This document shows positions 43,380-52,970 of a stretch of 64,000 nt of DNA, piece after piece. Each line of letters starts with the position of its first letter. The stretch's first letter is position 1. A model generated the notes under the pieces. The model saw only the letters and a program-made list of their open reading frames with translations. It had not been told where the DNA came from and did not search any database. Both the position numbers and the translations under genes were made by a program. This DNA is from Nocardioides marmoriginsengisoli (GTDB lineage: Bacteria > Actinomycetota > Actinomycetes > Propionibacteriales > Nocardioidaceae): contig NZ_RJSE01000009.1 of assembly GCF_003725695.1 (NCBI RefSeq), positions 372,001 to 436,000 on the forward strand, read 5' to 3'.

Positions 43380-44342
43380 ATGACCGACTTCACCGTGCTC
43401 GTCCTCGACGGCGCCTTCGCGTCCGGCGTCGCCGCCACCGTCGACTCGCTCCGCTCCGCTGCCGCGCTGGCACCGCGCGCCGGCGCGGGCGCTCCGACCT
43501 GGCGGGTGGTCTCGGTGGCTGGCGGCCCGGTGCCACTGACCGGCGGACTCACCGTCGACACCACCCGGATCCCGGCCCGGGCCGAGGCTTCGACCTGGGT
43601 GGTCCCCGGGATCGCCACCGACACCGCACCCGCGGTCGTCGAGCGGCTGGGCCGGGACGACGCGATCGCGGCCACCCGCGCCCTCGCCCGACACGCCCGC
43701 CAGGGCGGCCGGGTGGCGGCCTCGTGCTCGGCGGTCTTCCTGCTCGCCGAGGCCGGCCTGCTCACCGGTCGCCGCGCGACCACGACCTGGTGGTTGGCGC
43801 CGCTGCTCGCGGCCCGGGCCCCGGACTGCACGGTCGACGCGGACCGGATGATCTGCGCCGACGGCCCGGTGGTCACCGCCGGAGCCGCGTTCGCCCAGAC
43901 CGATCTGATGCTGCACCTGCTCCGCGAGTACGGCGGCGCCACGCTGGCCGACACGGTCGCCCGCACCCTGGTGATCGACGCCCGCCAGGCGCAGTCCGAG
44001 TACGTCGTCCCGGAGGTGCTCGCCCGCGGCGACGCCCTGGTGGTCGATCTGGTGGAGAGGATCGAGTCCGCCCTGCCGCACCCCCCGTCGGTCGCCCACC
44101 TCGCGAAGGCGCTGACGATCTCTGAGCGGACGCTGGCGCGGCAGGTCCACCGCGCCACCGGCCGGAGCACCTTCGCGCTGATCCAGAGCGTCAAGATCCG
44201 CCGGGCGCGGTCGCTCCTCGAGGAGGGCCGGCTCTCGGTCGCGCAGGTCGCGGAGGCCGTCGGCTACCAGGACCCGACCGCCCTGCGCCGCGCGATGCGG
44301 AAGGTCTCCGGCGCGACCCCGAGCCGCTACCGCCCCCGCTGA
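43380..44342 (+). CDS. GlxA-family AraC regulator (DJ-1/PfpI plus AraC helix-turn-helix)
   Basis: The product is 320 residues. The N-terminal DJ-1/PfpI-like domain (about 1-195) contains VLVLDGAFASGVAATVDSL and the elbow AASCSAVFLLAEAGLLTGRRATTTWW with the usual Cys position. The C-terminal AraC double helix-turn-helix (about 225-320) contains VAHLAKALTISERTLARQVHRATGRSTFALIQSVKI and VAQVAEAVGYQDPTALRRAMRKVSGATPSRYR. It is divergent from the dienelactone hydrolase gene and probably regulates it. Confidence 0.9.
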   Translation: MTDFTVLVLDGAFASGVAATVDSLRSAAALAPRAGAGAPTWRVVSVAGGPVPLTGGLTVDTTRIPARAEASTWVVPGIATDTAPAVVERLGRDDAIAATRALARHARQGGRVAASCSAVFLLAEAGLLTGRRATTTWWLAPLLAARAPDCTVDADRMICADGPVVTAGAAFAQTDLMLHLLREYGGATLADTVARTLVIDARQAQSEYVVPEVLARGDALVVDLVERIESALPHPPSVAHLAKALTISERTLARQVHRATGRSTFALIQSVKIRRARSLLEEGRLSVAQVAEAVGYQDPTALRRAMRKVSGATPSRYRPR

Positions 44343-44426
44343 GTAGGCCCTTTCTGTCGGTTGAGTCGGCCCTTGTCGTCGGACGGCGTACGGCGCACCT
44401 AGACCCGGTGCGGATCGCGCTCGACC

Positions 44427-44867
44427 TCAGGGTGCCGTCAGCCGAACCCGCTCCAGCTCCCAGTACGCCCGCATCGAGGTGATCAGCCCGGCGACGTCGA
44501 CCCGGTAGACCACCATCAGGTCGATCTCGGCTCGGGTGCCGTCGGGGAACGCCGTACGGAACGTCGCCTCCTGCGCGGAGGAGTCTCCGCACGCGTGCGA
44601 CGTACGGACCTCGACGTCGAAGCGCGCCACCGGGGCGATCGCGACGTCCCAGAAGTGCTCGATGCCGGCGCGCCCGTGATGCCCCTCGCCGCTGGCGTCG
44701 AAGATCGACGGGCCGACCGGGTCGTGGATCTCGCAGTCCTCGGCCCAGAGCGCCAACCAACCCTGCTTGTCCCCGGCGATCGCGCACGCCAGCGCCGCCT
44801 GCTGCGCCCGTCGGGCCGGGTGCGGATCGTCGGCGGCGAGCCAGCGCACGGTTCCCTGCTCGGTCAT
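44427..44867 (-). CDS. SnoaL/NTF2-like protein
   Basis: The product is 146 residues. The NTF2-like fold is suggested by ACAIAGDKQGWLALWAEDCEIHDPVGPS and VVYRVDVAGLITSMRAYWELERV. Such domains bind steroids, polyketide-like molecules or act as isomerases; no catalytic pair is decisive here. The preceding gene on the same strand is the PCD-VOC fusion, 21 bases upstream. Confidence 0.75.
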   Translation of the reverse strand: MTEQGTVRWLAADDPHPARRAQQAALACAIAGDKQGWLALWAEDCEIHDPVGPSIFDASGEGHHGRAGIEHFWDVAIAPVARFDVEVRTSHACGDSSAQEATFRTAFPDGTRAEIDLMVVYRVDVAGLITSMRAYWELERVRLTAP

Positions 44868-44888
44868 GCCCGGGAGCCTAGTGGTCGG

Positions 44889-45545
44889 TCAGCTCCGTCC
44901 CTGCCAGGTACAGAGGCAGACCTTGTTGCCCTCGGCGTCGGCGAGCACCCAGAACCGCGGCGCGCGCTCGTCGCTGACCAGGGTCCCACCGGCGGCGATC
45001 GCGGCGTCGATCAGCGGCTGCACCCGGTCCGGGTCGACCCAGAGGTCCGGGTGCCAGCGCTGGCGCGGCTCGTCCGACCCGGACGGCTGGGTCCAGATCA
45101 GCGGCAGCACGTCGTACGGGTCGGCGATGTCGTTCCAGTCCTCGCCGCCCTCGTGCTTCATCCCCAGGACGGCGGCCCAGAACGGAGCGATCGCGGCACC
45201 GTCCGGGGAGTCCAGGCCGAGCTCCACCCGGGACACCGTCGCGCACTCGACCTCGGCGCCGACCGAGGCGGCGATGGAGCTGATCTCGCGGGCCAGCACC
45301 AGGTCGCGCTCGGTGACGCCGCCGACGTCGTGACTGCTCAGCCGGACGTCGACGCGCGGGTAGCGGAGGTCGAGGTCGGGGTGGTGGTTCAGGGCCTCGG
45401 CCGCGGCGCCGATCGCGTTGACCACCTGGAGACCGGTCGCGAAGTCCCGGGTGTGGATCCGGGTCTGCAGGCCGCCGAGGAGGTAGGTCCAGCCGGTCAG
45501 GCCCGCGTCGGAGATCTGCTGGCCGGTCAGCTTCTCGGTGCTCAT
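44889..45545 (-). CDS. fusion of pterin-4a-carbinolamine dehydratase (PCD/DCoH) and VOC domain
   Basis: The product is 218 residues. Residues 1-95 are PCD-like with the motif NHHPDLDLRYPRV (His54-His55-Pro56) and VDVRLSSHDVGGVTERD (His72), which are the catalytic histidines of the dehydratase. Residues 105-218 are a VOC/glyoxalase-like domain with VSRVELGLDSPDGAAIAPFW and PRFWVLADAEGNKVCLCTW. PCD recycles tetrahydropterin cofactors. A direct fusion to a VOC domain suggests a secondary binding or oxygenation role. The substrate of the VOC part is unknown. Confidence 0.88.
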   Translation of the reverse strand: MSTEKLTGQQISDAGLTGWTYLLGGLQTRIHTRDFATGLQVVNAIGAAAEALNHHPDLDLRYPRVDVRLSSHDVGGVTERDLVLAREISSIAASVGAEVECATVSRVELGLDSPDGAAIAPFWAAVLGMKHEGGEDWNDIADPYDVLPLIWTQPSGSDEPRQRWHPDLWVDPDRVQPLIDAAIAAGGTLVSDERAPRFWVLADAEGNKVCLCTWQGRS

Positions 45546-45561
45546 GCACCCATGCTTACCC

Positions 45562-45593
45562 AGTTGCCCGGGGTTCGATACCCCTGGGCGACG
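45562..45593. other. hairpin resembling a tRNA T-arm
   Basis: TTGCCCGGGG pairs with CCCCTGGGCGA around the loop TTCGATA. It has the shape of the T-arm of a tRNA, but no acceptor, D- or anticodon arms are found, so it is not a tRNA gene. It lies between the PCD-VOC gene start and the end of the small DUF gene and may be a terminator for the latter. Confidence 0.35.
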
Positions 45594-45625
45594 CCTAGGA
45601 GTCGCGCCGCCACCCCCGGCACCGA

Positions 45626-45997
45626 CTAGCGACGCTTACGTGTCGCGCCCCACACCCCGACGCCGATCCCGACCATCGCGCCGCCCAGTCCGACGAACCG
45701 CTGGGACTTGCTCATCTGGTGGTGGGTGCTCCAGCCGCCGAGCAGGTCGGCGGCATCCGCACCGCCAGAGGCGAGGAACCACCCGCGGGTGTCCCGGCCG
45801 CGCAGCGCCGCCTGCACCAGCAACCCGCCGATCAGCGCGTCCCGGTAGCCCATCGAGCGCAGCAGCAGCCGCGCCGTCGGGACCGGGGGTTCCTTGTCCC
45901 CCCAGAGCCTGTTGGCCTGCTCCGGGGAGATCAGGAAGTGGACGCCGGACGCCATCCTGATGCTGCCGGCCGTCAGCGCCGCCTTGTCGATACCCAT
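45626..45997 (-). CDS. DUF4267-like small protein
   Basis: The product is 123 residues from MGIDKAALTAG (ATG at 45997); an ATG at 46018 extends it by seven residues. The sequence has a glycine- and alanine-rich hydrophobic end (VGLGGAMVGIGVGVWGATRKRR) and a mid-segment RDALIGGLLVQAALRGRDTRGW, as in small membrane-associated proteins with the DUF4267 label. The function is unknown. Confidence 0.65.
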   Translation of the reverse strand: MGIDKAALTAGSIRMASGVHFLISPEQANRLWGDKEPPVPTARLLLRSMGYRDALIGGLLVQAALRGRDTRGWFLASGGADAADLLGGWSTHHQMSKSQRFVGLGGAMVGIGVGVWGATRKRR

Positions 45998-46054
45998 GCC
46001 GGGGATGCTAGACGGCACCGACGCCGATCGACGCGGGTTTGACCGCGCCGGAGG

Positions 46055-47497
46055 TCAGGACGGCAGGTTGTGGATGATCTCCTCGACCTTGTCCTTGGCG
46101 TCGCCGAACAGCATCTGCGAGTTCTCCTTGAAGAACAGCGGGTTCTGCACGCCGGCGTACCCCGCGGCCATCGAGCGCTTGAAGACGATCACGTCCTTGG
46201 CGTTCCAGACCTCGAGCACCGGCATGCCGGCGATCGGGCTGTTCGGCTCGTCGAGCGCGGCCGGGTTGACGGTGTCGTTGGCGCCGATCACCAGCACGAC
46301 GTCGGTGGCCCCGAAGTCCTCGTTGATCTCGTCCATCTCCAGGACGATGTCGTAGGGCACCTTCGCCTCGGCGAGCAGCACGTTCATGTGGCCGGGCAGA
46401 CGACCCGCCACCGGGTGGATCCCGAACCGTACGTCGACCCCGCGAGCGCGCAGCTTGGCGGTGAGCTCGGCGACCGGGTACTGCGCCTGGGCGACGGCCA
46501 TGCCGTACCCGGGGGTGATCACCACGGAGGATGCATTCGCCAGCATGTCGGCGGCCGCCTCGGCCTGGATCTCACGGTGCTCGCCGTAGTCCTTGGCGTC
46601 GCCGTCCGGGGGCGCGATGCCGAAGCCGCCCGCGATGACCGAGATGAACGAGCGGTTCATCGCCTTGCACATGATGTACGACAGGTACGCACCGGAGGAA
46701 CCGACCAGCGCACCGGTGACGATCAGCAGGTCGTTGTTGAGCAGGAACCCGGACGCGGCCGCGGCCCAGCCGGAGTACGAGTTGAGCATCGAGACGACGA
46801 CCGGCATGTCACCGCCGCCGATCGACGCGACCAGGTGCCAGCCGAGCGCGAGCGCGAGCACCGTCAGCACGACGAGGATGACGTCCTGCCCGGAGCTGCC
46901 CTCGTCGAGGCCGACGTAGACCGCGGTGAGCACCGCGAAGACCACCAGCGACCCGACGTTGATCAGGTTCTTGCCCGGCAGCATCAGCGGGTCGGACTTC
47001 ATCTTCCCGGACAGCTTCAGGTTCGCCACGATCGAGCCGGTGAAGGTCACCGCACCGATGAAGATGCCGATCGCGACCTCGGCCTCGTGGATGTTGAGCA
47101 GCGTCGGGATGTCGCTGAGCTTGGTGACGTGGCTGAGGTGGGCGCCGCCGATGTGGCCGTTGACGCCGATGAGCACGGCGGCCAGACCCACGAACGAGTG
47201 CAGCGCCGCGATGAGCTCGGGCATGCCGGTCATCTCGACGATCTTCGCCCGCCACAGACCGATCACGGCCCCGATGGCGATCGCGGCGATCATCAGCACG
47301 ATCGCGATCTCGTTGTCGCGGTCGGTGCTGTCGTCGATCACGAGCACGACGGTCGCGATCAGCGCGACCGCCATCCCGACGATGCCGTAGGTCAGGCCGT
47401 TCTTGGCGGACTCGTGCCTCGAGAGTCCGGCGAGCGACAGGATGAAGAGCAGTGACGCGACGACGTACGCCGCAGTGGCGATCGAACTGGTGTCCAT
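46055..47497 (-). CDS. pntB: proton-translocating NAD(P) transhydrogenase, beta subunit
   Basis: The product is 480 residues. The N-terminal half has nine or more membrane helices with the family segments [16 protein letters not shown] and [33 protein letters not shown] (read as parts). The C-terminal NADP-binding domain (about 295-480) contains [21 protein letters not shown] and [10 protein letters not shown]. With PntA it couples hydride transfer between NADH and NADP+ to proton flux. The start lies three bases beyond the PntA stop. Confidence 0.95.
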   Translation of the reverse strand: MDTSSIATAAYVVASLLFILSLAGLSRHESAKNGLTYGIVGMAVALIATVVLVIDDSTDRDNEIAIVLMIAAIAIGAVIGLWRAKIVEMTGMPELIAALHSFVGLAAVLIGVNGHIGGAHLSHVTKLSDIPTLLNIHEAEVAIGIFIGAVTFTGSIVANLKLSGKMKSDPLMLPGKNLINVGSLVVFAVLTAVYVGLDEGSSGQDVILVVLTVLALALGWHLVASIGGGDMPVVVSMLNSYSGWAAAASGFLLNNDLLIVTGALVGSSGAYLSYIMCKAMNRSFISVIAGGFGIAPPDGDAKDYGEHREIQAEAAADMLANASSVVITPGYGMAVAQAQYPVAELTAKLRARGVDVRFGIHPVAGRLPGHMNVLLAEAKVPYDIVLEMDEINEDFGATDVVLVIGANDTVNPAALDEPNSPIAGMPVLEVWNAKDVIVFKRSMAAGYAGVQNPLFFKENSQMLFGDAKDKVEEIIHNLPS

Positions 47498-47500
47498 GGC

Positions 47501-49033
47501 TCAGGCCCCCTTGCTGAACATGCCGAGCATGCGACGGGTGACCGCGAAGCCACCGAAGATGTTGATGGACGCGAGCAGGATCGCGATCGTCGACAGCGCC
47601 CGGACCGCGGCGTCGTCGCTGGAGATCTGGAGCAGCGCCCCGACCACCACCACGCCGGAGATGGCGTTGGTGACCGACATCAGCGGCGTGTGCAGCGCGT
47701 GCGCAACCTTGCCGATGACGTAGTAGCCGATCACGATCGAGAGCATCAGCGTCGTGAAGTGCTTCGGGATCGGGTCCGGCGCGGTCGCGTTGACCAGCCA
47801 GAAGGCGGCGATCGCGCCCAGCACCAGGCCGACCTTGGCACCGGCGGAGAGCTGCGCCTTCGGTGCCTCGGGCTCGGCGGCCGCGGCAGCCGGGGCAGCG
47901 GGCGCGGCCGAGACCTGGACCGGCGGCGGCGGCCACATCGAGGCGCCCTGGTCGGCGACCGTGATGCCGCGGACGATGACGTCCTCGAGGTCGAGGGTCA
48001 TCACCCCGTCCTTCTCCGGCGTCATCAGCTTGAGCAGGTTGACGATGTTGGTGCCGTAGAGCTGCGAGGTCTGGGCGGCCAGGCGGCCGGCCAGGTCGGT
48101 GTACCCGATGATCGTGACGCCGTTCTCGGTGACGACCACGTCGTCGGTCACGGTCAGCTCGGTGTTGCCGCCGTTGGCCGCGGCCATGTCGACGATCACC
48201 GAGCCGGTGCGCATCCCGGCGATCGACTCGGCGGTGATCAGCTTCGGTGCCGGGCGTCCCGGGATCAGCGCGGTGGTGATCACGATGTCGGCGGCCCGCG
48301 ACTCCTCGTCGTACATCACCGCGGTGGCGGCGACCTGCGCCTCGGTCATCTCCTTGGCGTAGCCGTCGGTCGAGACCTCGGACTCCATGTCGACGGTGAC
48401 GAACTCGGCGCCCATCGACTCGACCTGTTCGGCCACCTCGGGGCGCACGTCGAAGGAGCGGACGATCGCGCCCATGCTGCCGGCGGCACCCACCGCGGCG
48501 AGGCCAGCGACACCGGCTCCGACCACGAAGACCCGGGCCGGCGGGACCTTGCCGGCGGCGGTGACCTGGCCGGTGAACTGGCGGCCGAAGGCGTGCGCGC
48601 CCTCGATCACGGCGCGGTAGCCGGCGACGTTGGCCATCGAGGAGAGCACGTCCATCGACTGCGCACGGCTGATCCGCGGGACGGCGTCCATCGCGAGGGC
48701 GGTGACGCCCTGGGCGGCGAGCGCGTCGACGAGCTCGGGGCTGCGGCCGGGGGCCATGATCGAGACGATCACGGCGCCGCTGCGGAGCCGGGAGATCTCC
48801 TCGGTCGTCGGCGCGTTGACCTTGATCACGATGTCGGAGGACCAGACGTCCTCGGCGGTGCCGACGGTGACCTCGGCGTCGGTGAAGGCGCTGTCGGGCT
48901 GGCTGGAGTGCACGCCGGCGCCGGCCTCCACGACCACGTCGTAGCCGAGCTTCTGCAACTGTCCGGCCGTCGTGCTGGTGGCGGCGACAAGCGTCTCGCC
49001 GGCCTTCGACTCGCGGGGAATACCGATACGCAC
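47501..49033 (-). CDS. pntA: proton-translocating NAD(P) transhydrogenase, alpha subunit
   Basis: The product is 510 residues. The NAD-binding dIdomain (about 1-370) starts [20 protein letters not shown] and contains [35 protein letters not shown] (read as parts). The linker is rich in Ala and Pro ([19 protein letters not shown], about 385-405). The C-terminal membrane part (about 408-510) has four helices, i.e. the alpha1 and alpha2 subunits are fused, as in the E. coli type. The operon partner is pntB downstream. The gap upstream (49034-49192) has no recognised feature. Confidence 0.95.
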   Translation of the reverse strand: MRIGIPRESKAGETLVAATSTTAGQLQKLGYDVVVEAGAGVHSSQPDSAFTDAEVTVGTAEDVWSSDIVIKVNAPTTEEISRLRSGAVIVSIMAPGRSPELVDALAAQGVTALAMDAVPRISRAQSMDVLSSMANVAGYRAVIEGAHAFGRQFTGQVTAAGKVPPARVFVVGAGVAGLAAVGAAGSMGAIVRSFDVRPEVAEQVESMGAEFVTVDMESEVSTDGYAKEMTEAQVAATAVMYDEESRAADIVITTALIPGRPAPKLITAESIAGMRTGSVIVDMAAANGGNTELTVTDDVVVTENGVTIIGYTDLAGRLAAQTSQLYGTNIVNLLKLMTPEKDGVMTLDLEDVIVRGITVADQGASMWPPPPVQVSAAPAAPAAAAAEPEAPKAQLSAGAKVGLVLGAIAAFWLVNATAPDPIPKHFTTLMLSIVIGYYVIGKVAHALHTPLMSVTNAISGVVVVGALLQISSDDAAVRALSTIAILLASINIFGGFAVTRRMLGMFSKGA

Positions 49034-49192
49034 GATGACTCCTTCCTGGTACGGGCTGCCCGGCAGCCTGTCAGACGTGTCCTACATGCGAGACGGGTGC
49101 CCGAGGGGTGGAACGTCCGCGTTCGGAGGGTAGCCCAGGGCCCGGGGCGTACTGCGCAAATGTGACGACCGCGACTCGGCCTGACCCGTCGG

Positions 49193-50455
49193 TCAGCTGG
49201 CCGAGCGGAACAGCAGGTACTGCAGCGCGTCCTCGCGGGACAACGGGACGGTCGCTCCCGCGCTCCGCTGGGCGGGAGCCTGGTCCGACCAGGTCGTCGT
49301 CCGGGTGTCCAGGTCGTAGGTCGCCATCGGGGTCCCGTACGACGTCCCCGTGCGCGGCGCGTTCTGGGCACCGCGGGCGTTGGTCTTCCTGGCCGGCTCG
49401 GTGCACCCGGCGTCCTCGTCCATCGGCTTGTTGGAGCCGTCGGTCGGCGAGCGTCGTTCCTTCGGGTCGTAGCCCTGGTGGCAGACGGCCGGGAACTGGT
49501 TGAGGATGAAGCCGAAGCGGGCGTTGTACCCCTCGGCGTTCTTCGCGACGACGGTGAAGCCGCCGGCCACGATGTAGGGGTAGAGCACCAGCACCTGACG
49601 GATGCCCGGCAGGTGCTTGACGATGATGTCGCCGGTGGTGACCAGGTTGTTGATCAGGCTGCCGAGATCGACCTGGTTCTGCTCCAGGAAGGTGCGCAGC
49701 TCGATGGCGGTCGCGGACCCGTTGTCGATCAGCCGACGCAACGACTCGTCGTTGTCGGCCAGGACGGTGCTGAACAGCGACAGGTCGCGCGCGAAGCTGC
49801 GGATCGCCGAGCCCTTGTCCACCTGCGTCTTCAGCACCTTGCTGCCGTCGCGGATCAGGGCCGAGGTGACGTCGAAGTTGTCGTTGGCGGTTTGGATGAA
49901 CGAGTTCGAGGTGTCGATGATCCGGGCCAGGTCGGCACCGGTCCCCTGGAAGGCGTCGCCGAGCTCGGAGACGACGGTGCGGAGCTGGTCCTGCGGCACC
50001 GAGGTGATCAGCCGGTCCAGGTTGGTCAGGATCTCGGTCGTCGAGACCGGCACCTCGGTATCGGCGGGCTCGATCACCGAGCCGTCCTTGAGGTACGGGC
50101 CGTTGTCGACCTGCGGCTGGAGCTCGACGTACTGCTCGCCGACCGCGGACTTGTTCCCGACCAGTGCCAAGGTGTCTGCGGGGATCTTGCTGGTGCCCTT
50201 CTCGATCGAGAGCACCACGTTGACGCCGTTCTCGATCAGCTGCATGTCGGTGACCCGGCCGACACCGACCCCGCGGTAGGTGACCTCGGCTCCGGTGAAG
50301 ATCCCGCCGGACTGCTCGAAGTGGGCGTTCACCTGGTACGACGTGTCGTAGACCAGCCGGTCCAGCTTGGCGTAGCGGGCGCCGACGTACGAGACGCCGA
50401 TCAACGTGATGAACACGAACACCAGCAGCTGCCGCTTGGTCCGTTGCGTCAGCAC
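49193..50455 (-). CDS. orphan MCE-family protein (MlaD domain)
   Basis: The product is 420 residues from a GTG at 50455. One N-terminal membrane helix (about 9-25, LLVFVFITLIGVSYVGARY) is followed by the MCE/MlaD domain (about 35-115, VNAHFEQSGGIFTGAEVTYRGVGVGRVTDMQL). The MCE-associated helical region follows (about 125-300) and then a Pro/Gly/Thr-rich tail. It looks like the last protein of an mce operon (MceF-like), a secreted lipid-binding component. However, no yrbE or other mce genes lie upstream: the 59-bp repeat begins 53 bases before the start. It may be the remnant of an operon cut by rearrangement. Confidence 0.85.
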   Translation of the reverse strand: MLTQRTKRQLLVFVFITLIGVSYVGARYAKLDRLVYDTSYQVNAHFEQSGGIFTGAEVTYRGVGVGRVTDMQLIENGVNVVLSIEKGTSKIPADTLALVGNKSAVGEQYVELQPQVDNGPYLKDGSVIEPADTEVPVSTTEILTNLDRLITSVPQDQLRTVVSELGDAFQGTGADLARIIDTSNSFIQTANDNFDVTSALIRDGSKVLKTQVDKGSAIRSFARDLSLFSTVLADNDESLRRLIDNGSATAIELRTFLEQNQVDLGSLINNLVTTGDIIVKHLPGIRQVLVLYPYIVAGGFTVVAKNAEGYNARFGFILNQFPAVCHQGYDPKERRSPTDGSNKPMDEDAGCTEPARKTNARGAQNAPRTGTSYGTPMATYDLDTRTTTWSDQAPAQRSAGATVPLSREDALQYLLFRSAS

Positions 50456-50507
50456 GGCCCCACGCCCTCTCGTCCCGCCGACCAGACGGCCGGTCTCCCC
50501 GGGTCAG

Positions 50508-50566
50508 GATGGCACAACCAAACAGGGCGAATGCCCGCGATCCCCGCAATGCGGGACGGATCACAC
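50508..50566. repeat. 59-bp direct repeat, left copy
   Basis: The segment begins GATGGCACAACCAAACAGGG and ends GGGACGGATCACAC. It matches 54530-54588 at 57 of 59 positions (A/T and G/C differences). The two copies enclose the five-gene export module and the dnaB relic. This copy lies just upstream of the orphan MCE gene. Confidence 0.85.
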
Positions 50567-50644
50567 GATCCGTTGCGCCTCCTCGACGGAATCCTGCCGG
50601 TGCACGGATTCGAGGGACGGGCTGTCCTCGCAGCCATGGACGTT

Positions 50645-51832
50645 CTAAGAACGCATGGCTGTCATGGGCGGCGTCGAGGCGGCGAGATAGGCGGGGATGA
50701 TGCCGCCGACCAGGCTGGCTGTGAGGCCTGAGCCGATGGCGGCGAAGGGGAGCCACGGCGCGAGGATCAGCTCCCAGTGCTGGACGTGGCTCCAGATCAC
50801 GGCGACACCGAGGCCGAGACCTACGCCGAGGGTGCTGGCGACGATCCCGGCGGTCGCGGATTCGGTGAGGACGAGGACTCCGATCCTGCGGCGTTTCCAA
50901 CCCATCGCGGAGCGAAGTCCAAGCTCGCGGCGCCGCTGGTAGACGGCCATCATGAGGGTGTTGGCGACGGTGATCATCCCGATCAAGCCCATGAAGCCAC
51001 CGAGTGCCGCCCCGATGCGGCGCAGGTCGGATCCGACATTGCTGAGCAGGACCTTTCCGTCGGGAGGAGTCACGTCCTCCAGCATCAGCTCGCGATAGGG
51101 ATCGAGTCCGGCGACCATGTTGTCGCCGACGGCGCTGGCGGATCCTGGACGCACGTGGGCGATGACTCGAACGTTCTCTCCGACGCCGCCCAGGGTGGCC
51201 ACAGCAGTCTTGCGCGAGATCAGGACGCCGGAGGACGCGTAGCCGAACCCTTCGTCGTTGGCGATGATGCCCACGACCTCGAACGGAAGGTCGCCGACCA
51301 GCACCTGGGCGTTGTCGAGGTCGTCACCCGGCGCAAGTCCGAGATCTCTCGCGAGTCTCTCGCCGATCCACGCGACCGGCCCCCGCGCCGTCGAAAGACT
51401 GTCGCCTGATCTGCCCCTGACGACCCGGGTATCGGTGGCCAGCAGTCCGGAGCCATCGGCGACCAGCACCGGGCGACTGCTTCGCGCCGTGCCGTCGGTC
51501 CGGGAGACGGTCCGTGCGCGGGACCAGACGGAGAACTCGCCCACGTCGAGGACAGGCTCCAGCTGCTCAGCGGCGGCCACCCGGGTGGCATCGAACCCGG
51601 CCTTGGTCGGCGTCCAGGCTCGCACCACGACCCGGTCGGAGCGCTGGAGATCGAACTGCCGATCGACCTGGATCTGCTGCGTGTCGGCGATCACGACGAT
51701 GCCCACGACGCCCGCGACGCCCAGTGCGATCCCCGCGACCATCCCGATCGTGTGCCCGGGGCGCAGGAGCAGCGACGCTGCAGCATCCGCAGCCAACCGA
51801 CGCACCGACTCGACCCTGAGCCGCCAGGTCAT
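50645..51832 (-). CDS. MacB/FtsX-like ABC permease
   Basis: The product is 395 residues. One N-terminal helix (about 27-50, LLLRPGHTIGMVAGIALGVAGVVGIVVIAD in part) is followed by a large extracytoplasmic domain (about 52-270). Three C-terminal helices follow (about 275-300, 325-350, 365-390), the layout of one MacB/LolC-type subunit. It would work with the adjoining ATPase in peptide or lipoprotein extrusion, not bulk import. It overlaps the ATPase gene by four bases (ATGA). Its stop is close to the left 59-bp repeat. Confidence 0.85.
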   Translation of the reverse strand: MTWRLRVESVRRLAADAAASLLLRPGHTIGMVAGIALGVAGVVGIVVIADTQQIQVDRQFDLQRSDRVVVRAWTPTKAGFDATRVAAAEQLEPVLDVGEFSVWSRARTVSRTDGTARSSRPVLVADGSGLLATDTRVVRGRSGDSLSTARGPVAWIGERLARDLGLAPGDDLDNAQVLVGDLPFEVVGIIANDEGFGYASSGVLISRKTAVATLGGVGENVRVIAHVRPGSASAVGDNMVAGLDPYRELMLEDVTPPDGKVLLSNVGSDLRRIGAALGGFMGLIGMITVANTLMMAVYQRRRELGLRSAMGWKRRRIGVLVLTESATAGIVASTLGVGLGLGVAVIWSHVQHWELILAPWLPFAAIGSGLTASLVGGIIPAYLAASTPPMTAMRS

Positions 51833-52548
51833 GAGTGCCCACCGCCGGTGAGGCGCCCGTCAACAATCCGGTGCACCGCATCGACGTACTCGACGGCACG
51901 AGGATCGTGCGTCACCAGGATGACCGTGGCGCCCCGCGCGGTCGCGTTCGCCAGCAACTCGAGGATCTCCCGACCGGTCTCCTGGTCCAGCGCAGCCGTC
52001 GGCTCGTCCGCGAGGATCAAGCGCGGCGACTTGACCAGAGCCCGTGCGATCGCCACCCGGTGACGCTCCCCTCCTGAGAGGAACGCGCTACGTCGCGCGC
52101 CAAGGGTGGCCAGCCCCACCCACTCCAGGGCCGCTGCGCACAGCTCGGCGCGTTCGACGCGGTGCAGCTCCGAGCCGACCAGTCCGAGGTCCACGTTGGC
52201 GACGACGCTGCGTTCGTCGATCAGGTGAGAGTGCTGGAAGACGAATCCCACATCCCGAGCACGGAACTCGGCGAGGCGCGCTCCGGACATGCCGGCGACT
52301 TCCTGGCCATCGAACCGATAGCTTCCCTCCGTCGGCTGTTGCAGGGCACCGATCAGTGAGGCCAAGGTCGTCTTCCCCGCCCCCGAGGGTCCGACGACCG
52401 CCACAGCCGTCGCCGACTCGATGTCGAGGTCCACGGGGTGCAGGATCCTGGTCGGGACGGGTTCGGCGACCTCCAGTCCCACGCCTCGCAGCATCACCAA
52501 CGGCCTGCTCACCGCGTCTGTCATCTCGGTCGTCACCGGTCGATTCAC
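51829..52548 (-). CDS. ABC transporter ATP-binding protein (LolD/MacB type)
   Basis: The product is 239 residues from a GTG that overlaps the preceding gene's stop (GTGA); MTDAV at 52524 is a possible start. Walker A is VGPSGAGKTTLASLIG, the Q-loop is in FVFQHSHLIDER, the signature is [16 protein letters not shown], Walker B is LILADEPTAALDQ and the switch His is in VTHDPRAV. This is the class of ATPase that drives mechanotransmission through FtsX-like permeases. Confidence 0.92.
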   Translation of the reverse strand: MNRPVTTEMTDAVSRPLVMLRGVGLEVAEPVPTRILHPVDLDIESATAVAVVGPSGAGKTTLASLIGALQQPTEGSYRFDGQEVAGMSGARLAEFRARDVGFVFQHSHLIDERSVVANVDLGLVGSELHRVERAELCAAALEWVGLATLGARRSAFLSGGERHRVAIARALVKSPRLILADEPTAALDQETGREILELLANATARGATVILVTHDPRAVEYVDAVHRIVDGRLTGGGHS

Positions 52549-52970
52549 CGGCCACCGGGTCGTGCGCCTGCGCGTGGACGAGCCTCAGCGTCATTCGGAG
52601 CAACCAGCTCGACGACGTCACCTGCCTGCAAGCCGGCGCTCGTCACTTCGATCAACTTCGACAGGCTCGAGGGCAGCTGGTGCACCTCCGCTCTGCGTGA
52701 GCCCCGAGCGGTCCACACACGCACCCAGGTGCGACCCTCCTCGTCGGTCACGATGGCGCCTTCCGGAACCGCCAGCACACCCTGGCGTGAGCCTTCCGCG
52801 ACCGCCGTCGTCGGCGGCGGCAGAACCGGAACCGCGCGCTGAGCCCGCGCCTGCCCCGGCGTCGTGGTCGTCGCCAGCAACGCTGCCACCAGTATCGACG
52901 ACACCACGACCCCACCGAGCACCACCGCCGCGAACCGGCGCCCCTCCCACGCGCCCTCCCGGCTGGTCAC
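52545..52970 (-). CDS. membrane-anchored adaptor-like protein of the export module
   Basis: The product is 141 residues from a GTG at 52970, overlapping the lipoprotein stop. One N-terminal membrane helix (about 12-33, FAAVVLGGVVVSSILVAALL) is followed by a linker rich in Pro and Thr and a small C-terminal beta domain (about 60-141, GVLAVPEGAIVTDEEGRTWVRVW, then GLQAGDVVELV). This looks like the C-terminal beta part of a HlyD/MacA-type periplasmic adaptor without the helical hairpin or lipoyl domain. The context supports an extracytoplasmic adaptor role, but this is inference. Confidence 0.7.
   Translation of the reverse strand: MTSREGAWEGRRFAAVVLGGVVVSSILVAALLATTTTPGQARAQRAVPVLPPPTTAVAEGSRQGVLAVPEGAIVTDEEGRTWVRVWTARGSRRAEVHQLPSSLSKLIEVTSAGLQAGDVVELVAPNDAEARPRAGARPGGR

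Noticed and set aside
45562-45593. T-arm-like hairpin suggesting a tRNA gene
   Set aside because: Only the T-arm is visible. There is no acceptor stem, D-arm, anticodon arm or CCA-adjacent end in the surrounding 80 bases.
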